From positions 33,483,724 through 33,547,723 of the forward strand of contig NC_092463.1 of NCBI RefSeq assembly GCF_047495875.1: a stretch of DNA of 64,000 bases. Reading direction: 5' to 3'. The notes below the pieces were generated by a model that was given only the letters and a program-made list of their open reading frames with translations, had not been told where the DNA came from and searched no databases. A program made the translations under genes and the position numbers. This document shows, piece after piece, positions 43,787-52,900 of this stretch (positions are counted from its first letter, which is position 1; each line of letters opens with the position of its first letter). The stretch is from Pithys albifrons albifrons. Lineage: Eukaryota; Chordata; Aves; Passeriformes; Thamnophilidae.

Positions 43787-44245
43787 GGCAGTGAGTTCAG
43801 CAGACACACACCAAGATGGTTGGGGACTGGAGCACTTATACTGTGAGGAAAGGCTGAGGGAATCAGTCTTGTTCAGCTGGCACAAGAGATGGCTTTGCTT
43901 TGGGGGAGACCTTACAGCAGCCTGTCAGTACCTGGAGAGGGGAGCCAGGTACCAAGAAGATAATGCCTGCCTCTTCATAGCGGCACATGAGGAAGACAAG
44001 AAGAATCATTTGAAGTAAGACGGGTCCTGTCTGGCTAAAAGGAAGGTTATCTTTACCATGAGGACAATCAGGAAGTGGAGCAGGTTGCCCAGAGAGTTTG
44101 TGTTTCCTGCCTCAGATGTTTTCAAGATGAAAGGTGGGATGAAGCCCTGAACTACTTGGTCACTGACCTCATAGTTGACCCTGCTCTGAGCAAGAGATTG
44201 GGCTAGAGACCTTCCCAACCTTCCTACACCTTCTCACAATACCAT
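43787..44245 (+). mobile_element. CR1 LINE 3' fragment
   Basis: The fragment starts in the late ORF2 region, with a GWGLEHLYCEERLRESVLFSW-like peptide at about 43811-43880, followed by a degenerate GGDLTAACQYLE block. It then runs through the 3' region, with 'gcaggttgcccagagagtttg' near 44080, and ends near 'gagaccttcccaaccttcc' (44208-44228). Frameshifts interrupt the reading frame. The early part is very similar in wording to the CR1 copy at 59530-60166, suggesting the same subfamily. Confidence 0.88.
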
Positions 44246-45574
44246 GCTGCATTATTACTTATTTTCAATTTACTGTGTATGATTAAACATTGAACATCTA
44301 TACACCACACAGATATCCATACCATAGAAGCAAATTCTAAAGTAATTATATTTTAACAGACATCTAAAAATAATACGTATTCTTACATTATTCAAATTTT
44401 TTATATTCCTGTTAAATTACTAGAGTATCTAATGTGTTTCCCACTTCCCCCTACAGCTGTTTTGTAAGGGCTACCTGTCTAAATCTATATAGTACCTACT
44501 TCTATTGCAACTCAATCTAGACTTAAACAGTTCCTCTAAGTACTAATCCTCCAACAGCCTGAAACTTCTTTTCCTGAAATAAAGACATAATGGTGTACAT
44601 TCTGCTTTGGGGCTTTGCCTCTCAAAATGCTGTGGATGAAACTTGGGCTGCAAAAATGTGAAATTTAGTCAAATCTCCCCTTTGACCTGTGACAGCAACT
44701 TGTTTTGGATACTAATTTAGGAAAAGTGAAATGAATTAAGGAAGCAGAACAGGACACTGGTTTTATCTCCAATTAGCTTTGCTTCACATCAGAACTTGCC
44801 TTCCCAGATCTCTACTGAATAAAGAGATAAATTAGCAAAACACTTATCCTTATAAACAAAGAAGCAGAAAATTGTAGCAAAAAGAGAATGGCCAAAGCTT
44901 TGGTTTTAGATGAAGGATTCAAAAGTCTCTCAAGGAAACAGGAGAAAGGGTAAAATGGTCATCTAGCCCAGTTATCTAATTCCCACACTGGACTGCAACT
45001 TCATTCAGTGCATTTCCTCCCATCCACCCACACACAGAGCAGTTTTGGTTTGATACTTTGTAGAGGGCTTGATATGAAAAAGTATAAAACTTGTAATCCA
45101 GGTCAAATATTACTGCCAAAATAAAAAAGAGTAGAAGAATAAAGCAGGAGAAAATAAAAAATTACTAGCTGGTTGAGATACACATCTCTAAAAAAAAAGA
45201 AGGATGTAAACAGATTACATTCCTTTTGCAGAGTGGGAGGCATACAAGAAACCAGGTTTAAAAATAATAATCCAATAGGAAAGTTAATTGAATAGCTTCT
45301 AGAAAGAAAGTATAAAAAAACATTTAGTATAAAAAAACATTTAGTATAAAAAAATCTTTTCTTCTTTCTTCATTTCAGATTACCTATGAGGGATTTTTTT
45401 CTGCTGAAATTCCACAAAACAGAGAAAGTGGCCAGATGCTACAAAACAGATAAAGCAGCTAGAAGTTATGTATGCAGTACGGCCATTAATTTTGCAAGGA
45501 ATAGACATGAGAAAGGAGGGATTATCAACTCCATTAGTGTAACCATTTCCATTTAAGGTCAGGGGCATAATGAG
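44246..45574. other. AT-rich non-coding sequence
   Basis: No gene seen. The stretch contains the 17-bp tandem repeat at 45309-45354. Confidence 0.5.
45309..45354. repeat. Tandem repeat, 17-bp unit x 2.7
   Basis: The unit AGTATAAAAAAACATTT occurs at 45309-45325 and 45326-45342, and 12 bases of a third copy follow. The full copies are identical, so the array is recent or still slipping. Confidence 0.9.
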
Positions 45575-46350
45575 GACTAGGAAATCACCAACAACATGAA
45601 GAACCCAAAGGGAAAGTGTCAGAGCCTGCAGCTGGGATGGGGCAATCCTAGCTGTTCATACAGACTGGGGAATGAGATGCTGGAAAGCAGTGCCATGGAA
45701 AGGGACCTGGGGGTCCTGGTCGACAGTGTGCTGAATTTGAGTCAGCAGTGCCCTGGCAGCCAGGAGGGCCAACTGTGTCCTGGGGGCCATCAGGCACAGC
45801 ATCACCAGCTGGTTGAGGGAGGGGATTGTCCTGCTCTACTCTGCACTGGGGCAGACTCACCTGGAATATCATGTGTAGTTTTGGACACCACAATATAAGA
45901 AACATATTAAGCTCTTAGCATCCAACGGAAGGCAATGAAGACAGTGGAGGGCCTTGAGGGGAAGCTGCTTGAGAAGTGGCTGAGGGCACTTGGTCTGTTC
46001 AGCCCAGAGAAGTGGAGACTGAGGGGAGACCTCGTTGCAGTTACAACTTCCCTGTCAAGTGAGAAGAGAGGCAGGCACTGATCTCTTTTTCTGAGATGAC
46101 CAGTGACAGGACCAGAGGGAATGGCATAAAGCAAACTGTGTTAGGGGAGGTTTAGTTTGGATATTAGAAAGAGGTTTTTCACCCAGAGGATGGCTGGGCA
46201 CTGGCACAGCCTCCCCAGGGAAGTGGCCACAGCACCAAGTCTGACACAGCTCAAGAAGTGCACATGGTGTGACTCAGGGCTGGGCCCAGTGCAGAGACAG
46301 GAGTTGGGCTTGATGTTCCAATTTGGCATATTCTGTGATACTGTGACCTT
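45575..46350 (+). mobile_element. CR1 LINE 3' fragment, plus strand
   Basis: The first part encodes the region after the RT core (KNPKGKCQSLQLGWGNPS near 45600, then a MERDLGVLVDS block near 45690). The C-terminal blocks follow, such as a diverged 'ggtctgttcagcccagagaagtggag' and 'gttTggatattagaaagaggtttttcac', with no continuous frame. The 3' end reads 'gggcttgatgttcc...atattctgtgatactgtgacc' near 46310-46350, the typical CR1 tail with repeated octamer-like ends. The 3' end faces the 3' end of another CR1 on the opposite strand about 30 bp away. Confidence 0.92.
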
Positions 46351-46378
46351 GAATATAAAAGCAAAGTTATCAGCCAAA

Positions 46379-46882
46379 ATCACAGAATCAACCATGCTGG
46401 AAAAGATATCTGAGGTCACCAAGTCCAGCTTTTAACCCAACACCACCCTGTCAACTAACCCATGGCACTGAGTGTCATGTCTAGTCTCTTCTTAAACACT
46501 TTCAAGGACAGTGACTCCACTAACTCCCTGGGCAGACCATGCCAATGCCCAGTCAGTCTCTCTATGAAGAACTTCTTCCTAATGTCCAACCTAAACCTCC
46601 CCTGGTACCCTCTTGCCCTGTTGCCGGTTGCCTGAGAAAAGAGACCGACCTCCACCAGGCTACAACCTTCTTTCAGGGAGTTGTACGGAGTGGTAAGGTC
46701 TCCCCTGAGCCTCCTCTTCTCCAGGCTGAACAACCCCAGGTCCCTCAGCTGCTTCTCATAAGACTTCTGCCTCAGACCTTTCACCAGCCTCATTGCCCTT
46801 CTCTGGACATGCTCCAGCACCTCAACATCTTTCCTAAACCAAAGGGCCCAGAGCTGAACACAGAACTCGAGGTGCATCCTAA
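46379..46882 (-). mobile_element. CR1 LINE 3' fragment, minus strand
   Basis: Read on the minus strand, the element begins at about 46882 inside ORF2, keeps an uninterrupted ORF2 C-terminus to 46455, and continues through the 3' UTR. It ends with TTGATTCTGTGAT at 46379-46391, the CR1 terminal motif. It is 5'-truncated. The open frame makes it one of the less decayed CR1 copies in the window. It lies tail to tail with the plus-strand CR1 that ends at about 46350. Confidence 0.93.
46455..46877 (-). pseudogene. CR1 ORF2 C-terminal remnant, uninterrupted 140 codons
   Basis: This 140-codon stop-free frame is the C-terminal tail of a CR1 ORF2 polyprotein (endonuclease plus reverse transcriptase), downstream of the catalytic RT palm. 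Recognisable blocks in order are [13 protein letters not shown] (about residues 23-35), [18 protein letters not shown] (about 45-62), [16 protein letters not shown] (about 93-108) and [19 protein letters not shown] (about 115-133). The endonuclease and catalytic RT motifs are missing because the element is 5'-truncated, so no function is expected. The Met at the start is simply the first ATG after the truncation point, not a native start. The frame ends at the normal ORF2 stop region. Confidence 0.88.
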
Positions 46883-48012
46883 ATGAAGGAGAAACACCAG
46901 CTAAGGCCTCAGGGTGTACTGATTTACATTTCTAGAAAATTAGGTGAATAGTACCCAGTTCTAAGGTTTCTGTAACATTTGCCAAATATGATCACCTTAG
47001 AGAAATTGAACATTTGCACTGTCACAAAGAGACCACTCAGACTGGAAATGAACATAGTCAGGCTTTTAAAATATGGCCTGGAGTGAATCAGTCAACTGCT
47101 GTGCCATGTACAGTTTGTAGAAAAGGAACAAAAATAGCAATCTACCTGATATGGATTATTGGAAAGAGATCTTAGGTCTGTAACACCAAGGAAAGCCAGA
47201 CAACTACTGAAATACTTGGCTGTACAACCACTGGAGCTGACTGCTGCTGTTACTTAGGAGTGCGGGAGTTCCTCATTGATTGATTATTTGGGAAACATTC
47301 TTTGTAGTTCTTGGGCACCCCAAAAACTCACTGCATACTACTGATTAAACAGAAGCCATAGATCGTTTACTTGATGAATTCTCTGACATCTAAATAAATG
47401 TCAAATACATTAACATGTTTTCTTTCACCTCTTCATTTGTATAAAAATTTATAAGTAATGCCCTTACTTGTAACCTAGTGAATGACTGTATAGACAGCTA
47501 TAGCTGAAGGACATTGTGCATAAGCTGGTATAGAATCACTAAAGGAAATAAAAAAATTACATTTTATATTCTCTATTTGTCCATCTTGAGTCACAAACAA
47601 TTCTTAAGCTATTTGAAACAGACAATATTCTTGGACTACTATCAAATTCTTTTGACAGCACTAGTACCCTGTTTACCTACAAGACTCCACATACCTTCTG
47701 CACAAATACGACTCAAAATTTGTATTAGTTCATATTAACACTTTTGGCAAATTGTTTATATTTATGGGACAGTAAGATTATCAAATTTGAAAGACACCCA
47801 TTCAAAGATGTTTAATTCCTTTCCAGGAAGGAATGCAATTCCACTACTTAAAGAAACACACTTTAAATAATCTGCCAAACTAGTAGAGTTTTGCAAAAAG
47901 ACTCAGATCTTCAGCGCAATCAGAGACATCTCATATTTACCAAAAAATGGGAAAAAAATGAGGAAAACATGAAAATAGAAAGGCTTAAAAGCAATGCAGC
48001 AGACTTTAATAC
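46883..48012. other. AT-rich non-coding sequence
   Basis: No gene or repeat recognised between the CR1 pair and the provirus. Confidence 0.5.
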
Positions 48013-48430
48013 CTGATGATGCCAAAGGGATTTTGTTCTGATTTTCACATTTTGTAGATTTTAGGAACACAGTAGTTGTGGATTTTTAGAAGGTTAATAT
48101 TTCTAACAATTTAAGTTTAATGCCTTTCTATCACTACCCCTGCCCCAGAACAGGGAGCTTAAATTCCTTTAGTTAATTAATCTTGTTTAGACTCCTTTCC
48201 AAGGTAGAGCTGAAGGATATCAGAAGGCCTACAGAACAAAACATAAACATAGGTCAGAGTGACCCAAAAGCCAGAACTGGATGAGCTCCAAGAGACCTTT
48301 GTGTGCCCGAAAAAGAAGAGCTGATGAAGACAGAGGGTCTTGACGACCCCAGACCCAGTTCTGGGGGTTGGACCAGGGGTGGGACTGGGGCTAGACTGAG
48401 AAATGCGTAAAGCAATGATCGGAGAGATCT

Positions 48431-48440
48431 TATTATAAAA
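48431..48440 (+). promoter_or_regulatory. LTR TATA box
   Basis: TATTATAAAA sits about 70 bases upstream of the LTR poly(A) signal, the usual arrangement for a retroviral LTR. Transcription would be expected to start near 48460-48470. Confidence 0.65.
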
Positions 48441-48507
48441 GCCATGGAAACAAGAACTGGGACACATGCATGTCATCCTGTATTCCTGTGGGCTGTAGGC
48501 CTGTGAT

Positions 48508-48513
48508 ATTAAA
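48508..48513 (+). terminator. LTR poly(A) signal ATTAAA
   Basis: The common variant ATTAAA is followed within 30-60 bases by a GT-rich then G-rich tract (48547-48573), as in vertebrate poly(A) sites. The shared LTR end at the 3' side starts just after this signal, so the 3' remnant lacks it. Confidence 0.65.
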
Positions 48514-48595
48514 GGACCTTTACTTTTTATCTTACCCTACACTAATGTGCTCAGAGTCCTGTTTTTGGGGGGAAGGGTCACTCATGGCATCAGTT

Positions 48596-48613
48596 TGGCG
48601 TCCAAAGGTGGAA
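48596..48613 (+). other. Primer-binding site
   Basis: The site starts TGGCGTCC three bases after the LTR end, as expected for a tRNA-primed retrovirus. Its first bases are closest to lysine-type primer sites (TGGCGCCC), but the later bases do not match well, so I leave the tRNA open. Confidence 0.6.
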
Positions 48614-48737
48614 ACAGAGAATCCAGCACCCTGGAACCACGAGGGACTCCAGAGCAAGAAGTTTCATCCTGCAGGAATTCTCTACTGCCGGCACATTTTG
48701 GAGGATTCCTTCAGTGACCTTTGAAACTCCTAACAAC

Positions 48738-48746
48738 CAGGTAAGA
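48738..48746 (+). promoter_or_regulatory. Leader splice donor
   Basis: CAGGTAAGA is a near-perfect vertebrate 5' splice site (exon end CAG, intron start GTAAGA at 48741). It lies in the untranslated leader, about 145 bases past the LTR, where retroviruses place the donor for env mRNA. Any acceptor is gone with the deleted 3' part, unless host sequence supplies one. Confidence 0.6.
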
Positions 48747-49129
48747 TAAAAGGAGCAGTTCCTTTGGATATTTTTGCTAGCAAACTAAGGGAAGGTTTTT
48801 CCCTGGAACTGGGAATACGTTGGGCTGGGAGGTATAGCTGATCAGGCCAGTCAGTTTCTCATCCTGGTGGGCAACAGGGTGTTTTGCCTGGGTGAGGGAC
48901 GGTTTGGTCCCTTGTTGCTTCGGGAAGGGCAAAGCAGAGTGCTCAGGGGTTTCACGTTAGCTGAATGCAGGTGGAAAGGAGAGGAATATCTCTCTGGGAT
49001 TACATCACTCTGTCTTAGCCTGAAGCGGTAACATAGCACTTGGAGGAGTGAGCTTGCTTGGTATTCCTGAGGCCAGCAGTTCAAATCTGGGTGCTGAAAA
49101 GTTTTTCCCCTTGCCTGTAACTTGTCGGC

Positions 49130-49615
49130 ATGGGTTGTACGCAATCCATGGAAGAGGAGACTCCAGTGGAGTCCCCTCTAGCTTTGGTTTTGCGGAAATG
49201 GAAGCATCTAACAAGCCCTGAAACATCTTTGAGAAGGCAAGTGTTACAAAAAGAGAAACAGTGGGAAGAGATCAAATGTACAGAGCCGGGAGGCACCGGT
49301 GGCATTCCCGAGGTTGCTCTGGCAAGCACAGTCACTGATAAGGCAGCCCTGGAAAGGGGGGCCAGAAGGAATGTTGCAGGGACTGCAGAGAGCAGCGTGG
49401 GGTGGGAAGCAGCAGGCTCATTTCCCCCTTCCTCCCCTCCAGTCGGCCCGAGCTGTACAGAGGGAGGCAGCACCCTCCCTTCCCCCTTTCCCCACCTCTG
49501 GCGTTTCCAGCTATGCAGAGGCAGAGACAAGCAAAGGAAGAGCAGCAGACACTGCCGTTGCTCGGCAGCCAGCTTGTCCGGCACAGAAGAACAGGGAGAC
49601 CAAAGCAGTGGATAA
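49130..49615 (+). pseudogene. gag: gag fragment: matrix (MA) amino terminus
   Basis: The frame opens at the first ATG of the leader, following a ~540-base untranslated leader as in simple retroviruses. The N-terminus MGCTQS fits the N-myristoylation rule (Gly2, Ser6), with Cys3 a possible palmitoylation site, which targets Gag to the plasma membrane. A PLALVLRKWKHL block at about residues 16-27 resembles the start of gammaretroviral matrix domains. After about residue 60 the frame becomes low in complexity and Pro/Ser-rich. A second stop-free frame overlaps it (49299-49784), so a frameshift is likely, and the frame closes at 49613-49615 with no capsid or nucleocapsid zinc knuckle. Only MA-like sequence is present, and no functional Gag would result. 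The family assignment rests on the first ~30 residues and the 4-bp target duplication. Confidence 0.7.
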
Positions 49616-49827
49616 CACCAGGATTGTAGAGAACAGTCTCCTTCCTGCCTTCCCTTTCTTCGTTCATAGCTGTGTGAGAGAGCTGTCAGTTTCGTGTTTT
49701 AATGAAGCAGTGGTTTGCATCTTGTCTGTTGTTGAAAAAGAGGACTTGTATCAGCACCTCTGTAGTGAAGAAAAGCAAAGATAAGCTGGGGCCAGCCTGG
49801 TGGAAAGGCTAAAGCAAAGCTAAACCA
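49616..49827 (+). other. Residual provirus internal sequence before the 3' LTR remnant
   Basis: About 210 bases between the end of the gag frame and the LTR remnant. One frame stays open to 49784 without recognisable motifs. I cannot tell which retroviral region it comes from. The deletion junction probably lies at or just before 49828. Confidence 0.4.
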
Positions 49828-49903
49828 CTTTACTTTTTATCTTACCCTACACTAACGTGCTCAGAGTCCTGTTTTGGGGGGGGAAGGGTCACTCACAGCA
49901 TCA
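49828..49903 (+). repeat. 3' LTR remnant (end of R and U5 only)
   Basis: This segment matches 48518-48592 from CTTTACTTTTTATC through to the terminal GCATCA, with three substitutions and one change in a T/G run length. U3 and most of R are missing, so the internal deletion removed everything from within gag to within the 3' LTR. The terminus is followed directly by the CTGA target duplication. Confidence 0.9.
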
Positions 49904-49907
49904 CTGA

Positions 49908-52900
49908 CATAACTAAAAGTTTAGAAAACAATAGAAAAGATCACACCAGTTGTGACAATGATTGCCTTGAATATTTCAGCTGTGCTTTGTGATAACAATC
50001 CAAGCATAAAAAATAAATTAAATTTAAAAACAAAACATAAGTAAATAGGAAAAAAGCCTCAAATCTAATCTAGAAGAGGAGAGATATTTCCACAGATTTA
50101 CAGGAGTATTTGCTCTTCATATGATCTGTATGATGTGAAAACATTCAGAGGAATCCAGTTCTAAAACATTTCTGGTAATGTATCATTTCAATATCTCCTG
50201 AAGAAAAACCAAAAGTGATAGGAAAACTAAAATATGTGGAAAGGAATTAAATAATATCTGTATATCTGTATATTATTCACTTTTGTAGGATTCTCCTAGA
50301 AGGTATATTTTTCATAATTGTCATAGAGCATGGAGACAACACAAGAGGGATTGAAATTCTAGGAATACAAGAACACAGTAAGACTAGTAGATGTGAATGA
50401 AATTAATCTTAGCAAATCAGAAGTATAAAGGTTATGAGGGTTGGGTGGGGAAGGAGGGGGAAGTTGAAGATGTCATGGAAAAGCAAAATGTTGTGTCCAG
50501 AATGGAAGATGACTTTGGACACCTCTCAGCTACAGGATGCAATATAACAGAAAGCATGAAGAACATGGTACTAGAAATCAGTTTATTACATCAACTGGAT
50601 GATTTTCCAGTATAACTAAACCACACAAGAAATAAAAGACTGTCATATTGCACAGCATCACATTTAGTATTGCTCAAATATGTATCTGGCATATACCAGA
50701 TAGTTGTGTTCACTTTCCAAAATGGGAAGATAGTGAAATTTTCTCCAGACTACTATTAGACATTTGTTACTATGGAATTTGGAAAGGCAAACCCCCTTAC
50801 TTAAGCCAAACCCTCTTAGTCAAGTCAAAATCTTCTCTTAAATCTGCATTTAGGTCATCCATCAGGCTGAAGGAAGGTTAAAGAGGAACAGATATATTGT
50901 CATTTCTTCTAAGCACAAAATGCAGTACAACACGAAAGGTGTCTTTCTGCTTTTCTCAGATACTCAAATCCTCCTTCTTCCACTGTTTTCAAACACCCAC
51001 ATAACCAAATTCATGGACTGATACCAAAAAACACCACGTGGTTTCCTACTAGTTGAACATTTTTATCAACTCTTTATCAACTCTTAAGTCCCCTTCGTTA
51101 GCAGACAATGTAGATACTTGATATCAATATGGGTTTAGTAACAATCCTGGCAAGAGGAAAACTTTTCCTTCACATTGCAAAATGAGAAATACTTCAACTA
51201 AACACAGCCTGGGCCTGTTGCCACCATAGCCAATATGACTTTCATTACTCTTCCGAAGACTGGACTCTTTCACAAGAATAGTATTCACATCACCTTTAGT
51301 CAAAGCTCTTGACACAATAGAATTAAACTGACACAAAAGAGGAAAACTATGAAGGAGAGTTAAGGGTGAAGTTCTAGACTCCTTTTATAGAGTAAAACCT
51401 TTCCACTAAAGTCTCTCCAACTACTCCATTCCACCAAATTATTTGTAAAGGCACGTGAGAGAACATTTGACGAAATCTCATGTGGTGAGAGCATGTGTGA
51501 GACATCTTTAAGATGTTTGGCCTGCTCATCTTACTTTGTCATTCTTCCTAGACTCTCTTGGCCTTCTTGCTCTCTGTCTGCCAAAGCTCTGCACCACACC
51601 ATCTGCATGCCAGACTCCTCCAACCGCAACGAGTCACAAACGCAGAGGACTGCAAGTTCTCCAGTGACTGTGCTAAGGCACTGTTCTGATGACCTTCTTT
51701 AATGAGTTGCTCCTGGAATTATTTTTTTTAAACGAGGCAATGAAATCATAATGTTATTCACATAACTGGATTAAAGAACACTTCTCTTCTGGGAAACAGC
51801 TATTTTACTCTTTTGTTGTGCAAGAAAAAAGGAGGAGTTGGATACTAAAAAGAGCTTGACCTATTTATCACATCCTCAATTTCGGAAGGTCACAGACAAA
51901 AGAATGAGTGCTTTTAGCCGTCCCCTACCTGGTTAGAAAAGCTAATCTCCCATATATAAAAAACCAGACTTTTCAGCATACTAAAAATCCTATCATAATT
52001 CTGACATTTCTCTATACCTTGAGAAGATTTTTCAGTAAATCTTATATATAGAAAAATAATCAAAATACTAAAACTAGACATGCAAAGACAAGAACAGCCA
52101 TTCAAAATCAAGAGTTGCCTCAGATGTCATTACAACCATCTGTCATGATGTCAAGCCAAATAAGATTGGTATAGTTAGAGGAAGGAGAAGTTACCAAAAC
52201 CCAAGCTGTGTTCTGTAAGCACTTCAGAGAAGGGAATTGAATACAGCATGTTACAGCACAAAGTAGAAGATCTATAGACATACCTGGCAGCAGAGCAGGT
52301 CAGCCATTTTTCACACCCATATCATCACACAAGCTCTTTCTGAAGTACCAAAACCAAACTAGCAACGTCAAAAAAATGTCACAAATGCTTTCTGTAGGCA
52401 GAAAGGATGATTCTGGAATCTTATGTACACTCCTAGCAGTTAATTTCACTAGAATAAAACAGGTAACTACAGTCTACTCACTGTGTGGTTGAGCACTAAG
52501 CCATCCTGGAGCAAGGAGGCAGTGGAAGGAAAAGAATGACTCTGAGAACATTAGTGTGAAAAGGACTCTTCAGATGTATAAAAAGAAGCAAATTTACCAG
52601 AAATAGCTTTGTTATTTATACCCCAAATTTTATTATATGATCATTCACATGTGAAGTCCAGGTCCTACAGACAATAATTAGTACAGTTATAATCCTCAGT
52701 TATAAGGAGTTCATCAGTGATCATTCATGCATCAGGAATCCCAAATATATATCTATATATAACATGGATAAGTCATGCTATGATGCATTCTAAACAGATG
52801 AGTCAACATATTCAACAGCTAAAACAGTGCATGGGGAAAGTTCTTTCTGTTCATTAATGACTAACATTAGTCAGTCCTAGTAAGCAGAACCAATGGAAAG

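Larger units (their letters stand above)
48017..48592 (+). repeat. 5' LTR of the provirus (U3-R-U5)
   Basis: The LTR begins TGATGCC and ends GGCATCA, a perfect 7-bp terminal inverted repeat. A TATA-like box lies at 48431-48440 and a poly(A) signal at 48508-48513, followed by a GT/G-rich downstream element. This places U3 at about 48017-48460, R roughly to 48530, and U5 to 48592. The last 75 bases recur at 49828-49903. The exact R boundaries are inferred from signal spacing. Confidence 0.85.
48013..49907 (+). mobile_element. Internally deleted gammaretrovirus-like endogenous provirus
   Basis: The order is 5' target duplication CTGA (48013-48016), complete 5' LTR (48017-48592), primer-binding site, leader with splice donor, start of gag (49130), and then a short LTR-end remnant (49828-49903) followed by CTGA (49904-49907). 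The 4-bp duplication flush with the TG...CA ends is seen directly and fits gammaretrovirus-type integrases. Most of gag and all of pol, env and the U3/R part of the 3' LTR are absent, so the locus is about 1.9 kb instead of the usual 8-10 kb. It cannot replicate. The 75-76 bp shared by the two LTR ends differ by three substitutions plus a G/T-run length change. The insertion is therefore not brand new, but the stretch is too short to date. Confidence 0.85.

Noticed and set aside
48184..48592. Alternative LTR start at TGTTTAGACT (48184)
   Set aside because: TGATGCC at 48017 is an exact inverse of the LTR end GGCATCA and gives a flush CTGA target duplication, while 48184 gives neither.
49070..49100. 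tRNA-like B-box (AGTTCAAATCTGG) in the provirus leader
   Set aside because: The flanking bases make only about three T-stem pairs and I found no acceptor stem or A-box, so it is not a tRNA.
49081..49667. 167- and 111-codon minus-strand frames across the provirus
   Set aside because: They are antisense shadows of the gag region and carry no motif of their own.
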